Shown: in pieces, positions 17,286-26,546 of the stretch
How positions within the stretch are numbered: position 1 is the stretch's first letter
How the letters are laid out: each line of letters opens with the position of its first letter
DNA from: Prochlorococcus sp. AG-409-A10
GTDB lineage: Bacteria > Cyanobacteriota > Cyanobacteriia > PCC-6307 > Cyanobiaceae
Length of the DNA: 37,284 nucleotides
Assembly (NCBI GenBank): GCA_003216175.1
Contig: QCJG01000012.1
Location: 1-37,284, forward strand
Reading direction: 5' to 3'
The notes under the pieces: generated by a model
Databases searched by the model: none
What the model saw: the letters and a program-made list of their open reading frames with translations, nothing else
Told to the model about the DNA's origin: nothing
Position numbers and translations under genes: made by a program

Positions 17286-17349
17286 GAATACTTCAAAAAG
17301 AAACGAATTCTAAAGAAAATCTTGAGTTCGTCGCTATTCGGAAGTATTC
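17286..17349 (+). promoter_or_regulatory. Inverted repeat/structured 5' leader of glgX
   Basis: GAATACTTC (17286-17294) is perfectly complementary to GAAGTATTC (17341-17349). Inside lie further short complementary pairs (CGAA/TTCG and AAGA/TCTT), which could build a long imperfect hairpin ending 24 nt before the glgX ATG. It could be an mRNA leader structure or a split operator. Confidence 0.45.
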
Positions 17350-17373
17350 GTAAATTCCTCTCTTCACCTGAAA

Positions 17374-19539
17374 ATGCCAATCCTTCAAGATAAATTAACA
17401 ACTAATATTTCTGGTGAACTGATCAACTCTAAAGATTATAAATTCCAAATATACAAAGGTTCTGGGCACCCATTTGGTGTTACCTTGGATAGTAAAGGAG
17501 CTAATTTTTCAGTCTATAGTGAACATGCTACATCTATAGAAATACTAATTTTCAAGAGGCCTGACGACCCTGATCCTATTGAAGTCATAACTCTTGATAA
17601 AAAAGAAAATCATACATTTTATATGTGGCATATATATATAGAAGGTATTAAGCCTGGAATGGGTTACGCCTACAGAGTTGATGGCCCTAATGATCCATGG
17701 AACGGTCATAGATTTGATAAAGAAAAAGTTCTTATCGATCCTTACTCTAAAGGAAATACGCTAACTCTTTGGGATAGAGGATCTGCTTGTGTTCCAGGAG
17801 ATAATTTACATACAAGCATGAGAAGTGTAGTTATTGATACAGCTAATTATGACTGGGAAGGTGACAAACCTCTGAATATTCCTATGTCTGAAACTGTCAT
17901 TTATGAAATGCATGTAGCTGGTTTTACTAAAAGCAAAACTAGTAAAGTTAACAGACCTGGTACTTATTTAGGTTTAATTGAAAAGATACCTTATTTAAAA
18001 AAATTAGGTGTTACAGCTGTTGAACTATTGCCATGTTTTAGTTTTGATAATAAAGATGTTTACGGAATAAATGATGGAAATAAATTAGTTAACTATTGGG
18101 GTTACAGCACTGTTGGTTACTTTGCTCCTCATCAAGGTTACTGTTCGTCACCAGACTCTGGAGATCATATTACTGAATTTAGAGATATGGTTAAGGCACT
18201 TCATAAAGCTGGTATCGAAGTAATTCTAGATGTTGTTTTCAACCATACAGATGAAGGTAATCATCAAGGGCCAACTTTCTCTTTCAAAGGATTTGATAAT
18301 TCAACTTATTATTATCTAACGGGAGAGAATGGTTCTAAAGAATTTTTCTATGACTATACAGGTTGTGGTAATACTTTCAATTGTAATCATCCAGTTGGAG
18401 AAAAATTTATTCTTGATTGCTTAAGGTTTTGGGTAGAAGAAATGCATGTTGATGGATTTCGTTTTGACGAAGGTTCTGTATTGAGTAGAGGAGAGAACGG
18501 AGAGCCTATGGCACATCCACCTGTTATTTGGTCTATAGAACTAGATGACGCTCTCTCTAAAAGTAAAGTTATTGCTGAAGCATGGGATGCGGCTGGACTC
18601 TATCAAATTGGTTATTTCCCAGGTGCAAGATGGGCGGAATGGAATGGTAAGTATCGTGATTCAATAAGAAGCTTTATCAAAGGTGATCCTGGTATTGTAG
18701 GAGAATTAGCATCTCGCATAACTGGTAGTGCTGATTTATATCAATGGAGTCATCATGAACCAATTAACAGTGTAAATTTCATCACAGCCCATGATGGTTT
18801 CACTTTGTATGATTTATGTGCCTACAATCAAAAAAATAATTGGTCTAATGGTGAAAATAATAATGACGGAATCAATGACAATCTAAGCTGGAATTGTGGA
18901 GTAGAAGGTAATACTGATGATCAATGGGTTAATGATTTAAGGAAACGACAAGTTAAAAACTTTGCTGCAGTTTTAATGCTTTCAATGGGAGTGCCAATGA
19001 TAGTTGCAGGAGATGAATTCATGAGAACACAGAATGGAAATAACAATACCTATTGTCAAGATAATGATCTGAATTGGTTCGATTGGGAAAAAATTAATAC
19101 CAAAGAAAGTCAAGAAATGATTAGATTTTGGTCATTATTAATTGAAAAACGTAAAAAATACCTAAATCATTTTAAAGGTAAATATTTTACAGATCAAAAA
19201 AACAAATTTGGAATACCAGAAATTTCATGGCACGGAACAAAATTAAACTGTCCAGGTTGGAATGACCCTGAAGCAAAATGCATAGCTTTAACACTTGGAG
19301 ATATAAGAGGTGATGGTAATGAAATAGACAATATTCACTGCATGTTTAATATGCATTGGGAACCAGTATCATTTGAGATACCTCAATATGATGAATTAAA
19401 TTGGTATCGTTCGATTGATACATCATTGCCTTCTCCTGAAGATATTGCTGAAGTAAAAGATCAAGTTTGTATAAAAGATAATAGCTATATAGTTAATGAT
19501 AGAAGTATTGTTGTTTTGGTTACACGAAGAAAGAAATGA
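17374..19539 (+). CDS. glgX: Glycogen debranching enzyme GlgX (isoamylase type, GH13)
   Basis: 721 residues, normal for GlgX/TreX. An N-terminal CBM48 domain (~30-150, including GANFSVYSEHATSIEILIF) is followed by a GH13_11 barrel with GVTAVELLPCF, DVVFNHTDEG, DGFRFDEGSVLSR (nucleophile D365), VIAEAWDAAG (acid E402) and FITAHDGFTLYDL (D474). All three acidic residues are present. It hydrolyses alpha-1,6 branches of phosphorylase-trimmed glycogen in the cytoplasm. The ATG start agrees with the CBM48 boundary. It is divergent from the repeat protein and 98 bp upstream of an AGE-STAS gene in the same direction. Confidence 0.96.
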   Translation: MPILQDKLTTNISGELINSKDYKFQIYKGSGHPFGVTLDSKGANFSVYSEHATSIEILIFKRPDDPDPIEVITLDKKENHTFYMWHIYIEGIKPGMGYAYRVDGPNDPWNGHRFDKEKVLIDPYSKGNTLTLWDRGSACVPGDNLHTSMRSVVIDTANYDWEGDKPLNIPMSETVIYEMHVAGFTKSKTSKVNRPGTYLGLIEKIPYLKKLGVTAVELLPCFSFDNKDVYGINDGNKLVNYWGYSTVGYFAPHQGYCSSPDSGDHITEFRDMVKALHKAGIEVILDVVFNHTDEGNHQGPTFSFKGFDNSTYYYLTGENGSKEFFYDYTGCGNTFNCNHPVGEKFILDCLRFWVEEMHVDGFRFDEGSVLSRGENGEPMAHPPVIWSIELDDALSKSKVIAEAWDAAGLYQIGYFPGARWAEWNGKYRDSIRSFIKGDPGIVGELASRITGSADLYQWSHHEPINSVNFITAHDGFTLYDLCAYNQKNNWSNGENNNDGINDNLSWNCGVEGNTDDQWVNDLRKRQVKNFAAVLMLSMGVPMIVAGDEFMRTQNGNNNTYCQDNDLNWFDWEKINTKESQEMIRFWSLLIEKRKKYLNHFKGKYFTDQKNKFGIPEISWHGTKLNCPGWNDPEAKCIALTLGDIRGDGNEIDNIHCMFNMHWEPVSFEIPQYDELNWYRSIDTSLPSPEDIAEVKDQVCIKDNSYIVNDRSIVVLVTRRKK

Positions 19540-19637
19540 CTATGGTATTTTAAAAACAAAACATTTATCTAAGATTTGAAAATATCTCTTAAGATAATAA
19601 AAATCCATTCTAATTAAATTAATTATCTCTTATTAAA

Positions 19638-21797
19638 ATGACTACTAAAAACAAACTTAATTTCGCATTTTCCGATCTAATAGCAGGTTATATTCGAAAA
19701 GTTTCATTCCCCGATGTGTTTGATTCTCAGGGAGAAATTGAACTAGAAACTTCTGATAAACGAACCTATACGGTAAAAGTTACTTCGGCATGTTACGCCG
19801 AACTTTTAAGAAACCTAGGAGAACCATTCCAAGTCGCTCCAGGTATTGAAGATATTCTTACGGAGGACCGATTTATTCATGTATATGGTTTGTTTTACCC
19901 TGAGACTGATCGACTTAAATTCGAAGCGAAGCATATTTTGCTTTTTGGCAGAGAAAAAAGTGAATTAAGATTTGAAGATCAGAATTGGTGGACTAAACAA
20001 ATCCAACAACTGCTAAATTTTTATTTAGAGGCTCAATTTGATGTTAATGAAGGCGAGAAGATTGATTTCAAAAGATTTAGAACTGATTTAAGTTCTGAAG
20101 GGAAAAAGCAAGATGGTGTGCAGAATTTAGATACAATCTCAAGACTTATTTATGGTTTTGCATCTGCATATATGATTACTGGTGATGAAAGAGCATTAGA
20201 TGCAGCAAAGAATGGAACTCAATATATGCAAAAACATTTTAGGCATCAAAATAAAACCGAGGGAATAAGTTATTGGTATAGTCAAATTGATATTCAGTCA
20301 GACGACAGTGTTAGAAAATATATGGGATCCACCGCAGGAGGAGACGAAGGTGGAAATGCTATTCCATGTTATGAACAAATCTATGCACTAGCTGGTCCTA
20401 CTCAGACATTTAGAATTACCGGATCACAAGATATAAAGATAGATATAGATGATACGATTTCATTCTTAAATCGTTATTATAAGGATCATGGTCCTTATGG
20501 AGGATACTACTCTCATATTGACCCAGTAACTTTTGATGCACATGCAGAATCATTAGGTATAAATAAAGCAAAGAAAAATTGGAATTCCGTTGGAGATCAT
20601 GCACCTGCTTATTTAATAAATTTATATTTAGCAACGGAAGAAGAAAACTATGCAACATTTCTAGAGGATACTTTTGACACTATTTGTGAATATTTTCCAG
20701 ACTATGGATACAGTCCATTTATGAATGAGAAATTTTATGAAGATTGGTCACATGATTTGAAATGGGGAATTCATCAAGCACGTTGTGTTGTTGGGCATAA
20801 CTTAAAAGTTGCTTGGAATTTAACAAGAATGCACAGCCTAAACCCCAAAGAAAGCTACAAAAAATTTGCTCACCAAATAGCAGATGCAATTCCTGATTCA
20901 GGATGCGATAACCAACGAGGTGGTTGGTACGACATGATGGAGAGAACAAGAAAAGAAGGAGAAGAGACAAATAGACTTGTCTGGCATGATCGCAAGGCTT
21001 GGTGGCAGCAAGAGCAAGGGATTTTGGCCTATTACATAATGGCTGGTGTTTATGATGACAAACCAGAGTATCTCCAATATGCCAGAGAAGGCTCGGCTTT
21101 CTACAATGGTTGGTTCTTGGATTATGAGGAGGGTGGTATTTATTTCAATGTTCTTGCGAATGGTCAACCCTATTCATTAGGAACAGAAAGAGGAAAAGGT
21201 AGTCACTCTATGGCTGGTTATCATTCATTCGAATTATGTTATTTATCTGCAATTTATACAAATTTACTAATTAATAAACAATCAATGGATTTCTATTTCA
21301 GTCCTGAACCTCATGCTTGGAAAGATAATATTTTGAGAGTAGCTCCAGATTTATTACCAAAAGGTAGTGTTGAATTATCAGAGGTATGGATCGACGGAAA
21401 AGAGTATACGAAATTTGACAAAGAAAAAATGCATATTTTCTTACCCACCTCTGAAAAGGAATTAAAGGTGAGATGTAGGATCGCTCCAACGGGAATGGCA
21501 TTTGATGCTGATCTTATAGAATATAACAATGGAATTGCTAAATTTAATTTAAGTGGGGTGCTAAATAAAACGACTGTAAGTAGCTTGAAAAAAGAAGTAG
21601 AAAAACTATCAGGTGTTAAAGGTTTAGAGCTTGATTTGAGACATTTAAATTCAGTCGATGATATTGGTTTAAATTATCTTTTATTCACAAAGCAAAGAGC
21701 AGGAGCTGATTACAAGTTAAGTATCAAAAATCCAAGTAAATTGGTAAGGCAAAGTTTAGATGATGCAGAATTATCTGAAGAGTTTTTATTAGTTTAG
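19638..21797 (+). CDS. AGE-family (N-acylglucosamine 2-epimerase-like) protein fused to a C-terminal STAS domain
   Basis: 719 residues. Residues 1-115 form a small beta-rich domain of unknown type. Residues ~115-560 match the alpha/alpha-barrel AGE fold, with HQARCVVGHNLKVAWNL (H387), KAWWQQEQGILAYYI, a GWFLDYEEGGIYF segment and GYHSFELCYLSAIY (H529). These His and Trp positions suit epimerase or isomerase chemistry on a free sugar. Residues ~630-719 are a STAS domain, but the usual DSSG/DTSG loop reads DDIG (D674-D675), so the phosphorylatable Ser of anti-sigma antagonists is absent. This is probably a soluble sugar epimerase with an added protein-interaction module. The position after glgX supports glucan or sugar metabolism. 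The sugar substrate is unknown. Confidence 0.8.
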   Translation: MTTKNKLNFAFSDLIAGYIRKVSFPDVFDSQGEIELETSDKRTYTVKVTSACYAELLRNLGEPFQVAPGIEDILTEDRFIHVYGLFYPETDRLKFEAKHILLFGREKSELRFEDQNWWTKQIQQLLNFYLEAQFDVNEGEKIDFKRFRTDLSSEGKKQDGVQNLDTISRLIYGFASAYMITGDERALDAAKNGTQYMQKHFRHQNKTEGISYWYSQIDIQSDDSVRKYMGSTAGGDEGGNAIPCYEQIYALAGPTQTFRITGSQDIKIDIDDTISFLNRYYKDHGPYGGYYSHIDPVTFDAHAESLGINKAKKNWNSVGDHAPAYLINLYLATEEENYATFLEDTFDTICEYFPDYGYSPFMNEKFYEDWSHDLKWGIHQARCVVGHNLKVAWNLTRMHSLNPKESYKKFAHQIADAIPDSGCDNQRGGWYDMMERTRKEGEETNRLVWHDRKAWWQQEQGILAYYIMAGVYDDKPEYLQYAREGSAFYNGWFLDYEEGGIYFNVLANGQPYSLGTERGKGSHSMAGYHSFELCYLSAIYTNLLINKQSMDFYFSPEPHAWKDNILRVAPDLLPKGSVELSEVWIDGKEYTKFDKEKMHIFLPTSEKELKVRCRIAPTGMAFDADLIEYNNGIAKFNLSGVLNKTTVSSLKKEVEKLSGVKGLELDLRHLNSVDDIGLNYLLFTKQRAGADYKLSIKNPSKLVRQSLDDAELSEEFLLV

Positions 21798-21804
21798 TAT
21801 CTAA

Positions 21805-21832
21805 AACCGGGTGTTGAAAACAATACCCGGTT
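21805..21832. promoter_or_regulatory. Strong GC-rich hairpin between the AGE-STAS gene and the TPR-2OG gene
   Basis: A 12-bp stem with one G-U pair (AACCGGGTGTTG against CAATACCCGGTT) has a 4-base AAAA loop. It begins 8 bp after the upstream stop and ends 8 bp before the next ATG. There is no T tract on the plus strand, so it may be a terminator lacking a tail, a processing stem, or a translational control element. Confidence 0.65.
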
Positions 21833-21840
21833 AAAAAATT

Positions 21841-23238
21841 ATGACTACTATTACATCAAGAAAATCACTGCAATCAATTGGAAGTGAAGATTTAGATTGT
21901 GCAGAATCATTTTTTAGAGATCAATGTCTAAAAAATCCAACCGATCAGAAATCTATTTTCAATCTGATTAAAATTCTTGACTTAAGAAAAAAGTATAAAG
22001 AAATAAAAGACATTATTCCAAAAGATAATTATGAAATTAACAAGTGGAATGATTCACTATTATTTTTGACTAGTAAGACATTATTAAAAGCTAATAATTT
22101 TAACCTGGCTTCAAAAATTTTAAGCATCCTCGATGAAAGGCAAACTGAAAATATTGAAGTTTCTATACTTTTCACTGAGGCACTTTTTAGTTTAGGCGAT
22201 TTAGATAATGCAATAAAAAAAATAAATCTATCACTTGAGAAATGGCCTGATGATCCATCACTATTAAATAATAAGGCAATTATACTTTCCGAACTAGGAA
22301 ACTATATTGAGGCAGAAGAGACTTACTTAACTATTATAAAACAATTACCAAATCATTTCTTAGGCTACTATAATTTGGCATTGTTTTATGAGAAACATTT
22401 AAGATTTGAAGAGGCTTGTCGTAACCTAAAGCGTTGCCTGCTCATTGTTCCAAATGCTCCTGAAGCACTTGAAGCATATAATAGAATTAAGAATTCCTCG
22501 ATACAATTAAATAGGGGAAAAGATATAAAAGATATAATCTATACTTTTTTTACAAACAAAGAATGGGAGCAAGCTTATTTGTTACTTAAGGAAAAAGAAA
22601 GTGAGATAGAACGTACTCAGTATTATGCTTTTTTAAGCGAGATGCCAACTATCTATCAGGATAAGCTTTCTTGTTCTAAATATTTTAATTTACGTGAAGT
22701 GGTTAAATCTTATAATATTTTTGAATCAAAAAGTAAAGAAATAGATTTATTAGTTTCATCTTTAAAAAAAGAATCTACATTAAAATGGAATAGAGCGGGC
22801 AAGCCAACCAGAAACGGTTACCAATCTCATGAGATTTTAATAAATAAGAAAACAATTTATTCTGAGATCCTGGAAAATCCACTAATCACCAAAATAAATG
22901 AATATCTAAAATATTCATTATTTGATCAAGCAGAATATTATGATAAATCATTAAAATTAAGTGGATGGGGTGTGATCCTTAAATCAGGTGGAAAGCAAGA
23001 TAAACATATTCATCCAAGATCACTAATTAGTGGCGTTTTATATTTAAAAACACCTAAAACTTTTAACACTAAGGCAAAAAATAAAGAGGGGAATTTACTA
23101 TTTCCCACTGGAGATCAACTATACGTTGATCCGAAACCTGGTTTGTTAATTCTTTTCCCAAGCTATCTGCCTCATGAAACAATTCCTTTTTATTCTTCTG
23201 AAGAAAGGATTTGTATAGCTTTTAATTATCAACTTTAA
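21841..23238 (+). CDS. TPR protein with C-terminal 2OG-Fe(II) oxygenase domain
   Basis: 465 residues. TPR-like helices occupy ~15-215, clearest in the pairs SLGDLDNAIKKINLSLEKWP and GNYIEAEETYLTIIKQLP. The C-terminal ~150 residues match the 2OG-FeII_Oxy_5 family: KDKHIHPRS-type loop (H389, H391), ISGVLYLK, and a final LFPSYLPHETIPF (H445) with EERICIAFNY (R456). The metal ligands and the 2-oxoglutarate-binding Arg are visible. It likely hydroxylates a protein or small molecule. The TPR part suggests a protein partner, but no substrate is known. It is separated from AGE-STAS by a strong hairpin. Confidence 0.82.
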   Translation: MTTITSRKSLQSIGSEDLDCAESFFRDQCLKNPTDQKSIFNLIKILDLRKKYKEIKDIIPKDNYEINKWNDSLLFLTSKTLLKANNFNLASKILSILDERQTENIEVSILFTEALFSLGDLDNAIKKINLSLEKWPDDPSLLNNKAIILSELGNYIEAEETYLTIIKQLPNHFLGYYNLALFYEKHLRFEEACRNLKRCLLIVPNAPEALEAYNRIKNSSIQLNRGKDIKDIIYTFFTNKEWEQAYLLLKEKESEIERTQYYAFLSEMPTIYQDKLSCSKYFNLREVVKSYNIFESKSKEIDLLVSSLKKESTLKWNRAGKPTRNGYQSHEILINKKTIYSEILENPLITKINEYLKYSLFDQAEYYDKSLKLSGWGVILKSGGKQDKHIHPRSLISGVLYLKTPKTFNTKAKNKEGNLLFPTGDQLYVDPKPGLLILFPSYLPHETIPFYSSEERICIAFNYQL

Positions 23239-23342
23239 AACTATGTTAATCAACTTATTTATTTCTAGCCTTATACTTATAAGAGATGGACCAATAGAAG
23301 TTTAATTCAATCAATCCAAACTATTACTTAATTTAATTCTAA

Positions 23343-24200
23343 ATGAACAAAAAAATCTTAGTTGTATTATCTGAATGGGGGTATTGGGGGGAAGAACTAA
23401 TTGGCCCTTTAGACGTTTTAACCTCTGCAGGTTATAAGTTAGATTTCATGACACCTTTTGGAAGGAAGCCTCCTGCTTTGCCTCCAAGTATGGATGAAAC
23501 ATATATAGATCCACCATTGGACAAACCAGTAACTAGTTCTCATTTTGCAACTAGAACGACAGCTGTTGATTCATCAGATTTGCTTAGCTCACCTATTAAT
23601 TTAAGTGAGAAATTACCATTAATGCCATATTTTAATGGTGAGAAGTTTGGACATGAACTTGAAAAGTTTTTCAACTTAAGAAGTGAGTTTTGGAAAGACT
23701 TTGTCGACCCTTATGATGCTTTGCTTTTACCTGGCGGTAGTGGTCCAATGGCTGACATGGTAAACAATGAAAGACTTCATAATCTAATTCTTGGGTTTGT
23801 TGATAGAGATAAATTAATAGCTGCTGAATGTTATTGCGTTACATGTTTAGCCTTTGCCAGGGAATGGACAGATAGAAAAAGCATTATATGGGGGAAAAAT
23901 GTTACAGGTCATGCAAGAGAATACGATTATAAAGAGGGTACTGGATTCGCACAAATGTATGGATATGATGGTGAACCAATGAATACTTCTGCTAATTTTG
24001 GTCCTCCTTTTTATCCCTTAGAATATATTCTTAGAGATGCAACAGGTCCAAGTGGAAAATATCATGGTGGAGTGGGAAAAACACTTTCTACAATTCTTGA
24101 TTATCCATTCTTAACAGGAAGATCAACCCAAGACTCTCAGTTGGTTGGAGAACTTATAGTAGAAGTTCTTGAAAAAGGACTGAAGAAATACGGATGGTAA
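23343..24200 (+). CDS. DJ-1/PfpI superfamily protein (class I glutamine amidotransferase-like)
   Basis: 285 residues, longer than the ~190-residue DJ-1 core because of an insert at ~45-120. Conserved features are a beta-strand/Glu start (VVLSEWGYWGEELIGPLDVL), ALLLPGGSGPMAD, and a nucleophile elbow at AECYCVTCLAFA, where C163 aligns with the catalytic Cys, followed by Tyr rather than the usual His. A kinase-like or protease function is unlikely. Hsp31-like glyoxalase III or amidase-type chemistry on a small molecule is possible. It is bounded by a terminator hairpin downstream, so it is probably a separate unit from the ThDP gene. Confidence 0.75.
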   Translation: MNKKILVVLSEWGYWGEELIGPLDVLTSAGYKLDFMTPFGRKPPALPPSMDETYIDPPLDKPVTSSHFATRTTAVDSSDLLSSPINLSEKLPLMPYFNGEKFGHELEKFFNLRSEFWKDFVDPYDALLLPGGSGPMADMVNNERLHNLILGFVDRDKLIAAECYCVTCLAFAREWTDRKSIIWGKNVTGHAREYDYKEGTGFAQMYGYDGEPMNTSANFGPPFYPLEYILRDATGPSGKYHGGVGKTLSTILDYPFLTGRSTQDSQLVGELIVEVLEKGLKKYGW

Positions 24201-24219
24201 AATCATTTACAAATAGATG

Positions 24220-24261
24220 AATATTAGGGCTTATAAATATAGATTTTTAAGCCCTAATATT
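24220..24261. terminator. Terminator-like hairpin after the DJ-1/PfpI gene
   Basis: A perfect 14-bp stem (AATATTAGGGCTTA and its complement) encloses a 14-base loop. It begins 19 bp after the stop and lies 41 bp before the next ATG. The flanks are AT-rich, so it may work in either direction. Confidence 0.75.
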
Positions 24262-24302
24262 ATTAATTAATTGCAATTTGAACAAACTAATTTTATTTAA
24301 TT

Positions 24303-26024
24303 ATGCGTGGACATGAAGCGATCTTAAGGCAATTTTTAGCTAACGATCTTGATCATATGTTTGGGAATCCAGGGACGGTTGAACAAGGCTTTCTTGATGC
24401 TCTCTCTGATGTTCCTGAGATGAAGTACATACTAACTTTGCAGGAATCTATCGCTGTCTTATGTGCTGATGGCTACGCACGCGCAAGATTTAAACCAGCA
24501 CTTGTTCAAATACATAGCTCTCCAGGTCTTGGGAACGCAATTGGAAATTTATACCAAGCAATGAAGGGGCAATCTCCATTGGTAGTTATTGGGGGAGATT
24601 CAGGTATTAAATATCAAGCAATGGATGCTCAGATGGCAGCAGACCTTGTAGCAATGGCAGAGCCTGTTACTAAATGGTCAGCAATGGTTCAGCATCCAAG
24701 CAGTCTCTTAAGAATGGTAAGGAGAGCAATTAAAATAGCTTCAACTCCACCATGTGGCCCAGTATATCTTTGTCTTCCTGAGGACATTTTAGATGAAGAA
24801 ATAACAGAAGAAATTTACCCAGCACACAGGCCAAATTTAGGAACTATTCCAGTTGAGGAAGATTTAGATTCAATCATTAAACTAATAGAAAATTCCAAGA
24901 AACCTCTCATACTTTTAGGAGATGGAGTTGCTTGGACACATGGAACTGAACTTGCTACACAATTAGCTGAGAAGGTTGGGGCTAAAGTTTATTCCGCTGA
25001 TGGAGGAGAAATAAATATTCCTGATGATCACCCCCTAAATTATGGGAGCACTGGTCATATGTTTGGAGAAAGTAGTCTCCCTATTACCAAAGATTGCGAT
25101 TTATGTATTGCGTTAGGGTGTTATTTATTGCCTGAAGTTTTTCCAACACTTGGTGAGATATTTACGCAAAACGCAAAAATTGTTCATATTGACACTAATG
25201 TCGACAACATAGCTAAAAATCATAGAGTTGATTTATCAATAGTTGCGGCACCTTCAACAGTTCTGAAGGCATTATTACCAAAAGTAGAAGATTTACCAAG
25301 TAGCTGGCATTCAGAAGCTCAAGAAAGAAGAAAACTTTATGAAAAGAGATCGCCTCTCTATAACAATACAATTGATGAAAACTTCGATGTAATTCCTAAA
25401 CATAATGATGATGAATATGATGGTAAAAAGGTTTCAATGAAATCTGGATATTTTATCAAAACACTTTCAGAATTATTGCCAGATAATAGTGTGATTTTTG
25501 ATGAAGCTCTTACGAATTCTCCACCAATAAATAAATATATTCCTGGCAAAAAACCTGGAGATAGATTACTTACAAGAGGTGGCTCATTAGGAACAGGTTT
25601 CCCTGGAGCAATTGGAGCAAAACTTGCACACCCAGAAAAGGTTGTTATTGGTTTTTCAGGAGATGGAGGAAGTATGTATACTATTCAAAGTTTGTGGACT
25701 GCAGCAAGACATGGTATAGCAGCCAAATTCATAGTATGTCAAAATCGTTCATATCATTTACTTCAATTAAATATAAGCAAGTTTTGGGAAGAAAGAAATA
25801 TTAAAGATAGAGATTTCCCTTTGGCTTTTGACTTATCTAATCCAGAAATATATTTTGATGATATTGCAAGAAGCTTCAGTGTCCCTGGGGAAAGAGTTAT
25901 TAAACCAAGCCAAGTAAAACCTGCTATAGAAAAAATGTTAAACCATAATGGACCATATCTTATTAATTTAGTACTGGATGGAGATACTCATCCTGAGTTA
26001 GTTGGTGTTCATTGTGGACAATAG
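24303..26024 (+). CDS. Thiamine-diphosphate-dependent decarboxylase, benzoylformate-decarboxylase-like
   Basis: 573 residues with the three-domain pyruvate-oxidase/decarboxylase layout. The N-terminal domain shows HMFGNPGTVEQGF, LTLQESIAVLCADGYA with the ThDP-activating E48, and IHSSPGLGNAIGN with H71/S72, like benzoylformate decarboxylase. The C-terminal domain has GDGGSMYTIQSLW at 453 and the closing QN at 480-481 of the ThDP/Mg2+ motif. It should convert a 2-oxo acid to an aldehyde plus CO2. Similar sequences also include acetolactate-synthase-like and oxalyl-CoA types, so the exact substrate is unknown. It heads a gene row with two NTF2-like proteins and a VOC protein (gaps of 48, 48 and 2 bp). 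Confidence 0.88.
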   Translation: MRGHEAILRQFLANDLDHMFGNPGTVEQGFLDALSDVPEMKYILTLQESIAVLCADGYARARFKPALVQIHSSPGLGNAIGNLYQAMKGQSPLVVIGGDSGIKYQAMDAQMAADLVAMAEPVTKWSAMVQHPSSLLRMVRRAIKIASTPPCGPVYLCLPEDILDEEITEEIYPAHRPNLGTIPVEEDLDSIIKLIENSKKPLILLGDGVAWTHGTELATQLAEKVGAKVYSADGGEINIPDDHPLNYGSTGHMFGESSLPITKDCDLCIALGCYLLPEVFPTLGEIFTQNAKIVHIDTNVDNIAKNHRVDLSIVAAPSTVLKALLPKVEDLPSSWHSEAQERRKLYEKRSPLYNNTIDENFDVIPKHNDDEYDGKKVSMKSGYFIKTLSELLPDNSVIFDEALTNSPPINKYIPGKKPGDRLLTRGGSLGTGFPGAIGAKLAHPEKVVIGFSGDGGSMYTIQSLWTAARHGIAAKFIVCQNRSYHLLQLNISKFWEERNIKDRDFPLAFDLSNPEIYFDDIARSFSVPGERVIKPSQVKPAIEKMLNHNGPYLINLVLDGDTHPELVGVHCGQ

Positions 26025-26072
26025 CTAACCTTCCTAAATTTTTTCACCTACACTTTTACTTATCCTTTTATT

Positions 26073-26498
26073 ATGTTTACACATCCAGAAATTTGGAGTT
26101 TTGCATCCAATTGGTATCGCTTATTAGATATTCATGCACCTATTGATTCCTACAAGAACTTATTAACTGATGATGTCAAATTGATCTTCCCTGAAGCAAC
26201 TTTAAAAGGTTTTAGTGGATATTCTGAATGGTATAAAAACGTGACTAATTTATTCTTTGATGAGCAACACACACTTAAAACAGCTGATATTGTTAAACAA
26301 GAAGACAACGAATGTGAATTACATGTTGTTGTTAACTGGCATGCAAGTGTTTGGACTCCTCCAGCGTCACATAGTGCACGATTAAAAATGGATGCAGACC
26401 AAACATGGAAAGTTAAAAAACTATCTAATGGTGATCTAGCTGTATCTGAATATATAGTTAATGAACTTATATATGAGGATGGATCATGTAAGCTTTGA
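26073..26498 (+). CDS. NTF2-like/SnoaL-type protein
   Basis: 141 residues with the cone-shaped NTF2 layout: a helical start (PEIWSFASNWYRLLDIHA), then FPEATLKGFSGYSEWYKNVTNLF, and a strand-rich end (CELHVVVNWHASVWTP, YIVNELIYED). Such proteins act as small-molecule isomerases, cyclases or binding subunits, but no catalytic residue can be assigned safely. It lies 48 bp downstream of the ThDP gene, in the same direction. Confidence 0.7.
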   Translation: MFTHPEIWSFASNWYRLLDIHAPIDSYKNLLTDDVKLIFPEATLKGFSGYSEWYKNVTNLFFDEQHTLKTADIVKQEDNECELHVVVNWHASVWTPPASHSARLKMDADQTWKVKKLSNGDLAVSEYIVNELIYEDGSCKL

Positions 26499-26546
26499 GT
26501 ACTTATTTTTTATTATTACTACTTTTTATTTATCAATTTAATTATC

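Larger units (their letters stand above)
17039..17373. promoter_or_regulatory. Divergent intergenic region between the repeat protein and glgX
   Basis: 335 bp with no ORF of note. It must contain the two outward promoters, but no convincing -35/-10 pair stands out in the AT background. It includes the repeat copy at 17136-17172 and an extended inverted repeat at 17286-17349 just before glgX. The last ~90 bp are less AT-rich than the rest. Confidence 0.5.

Noticed and set aside
20416-21529. Several minus-strand ORFs inside the AGE-STAS gene
   Set aside because: Shadow frames of a clear 719-residue gene; no independent start context.
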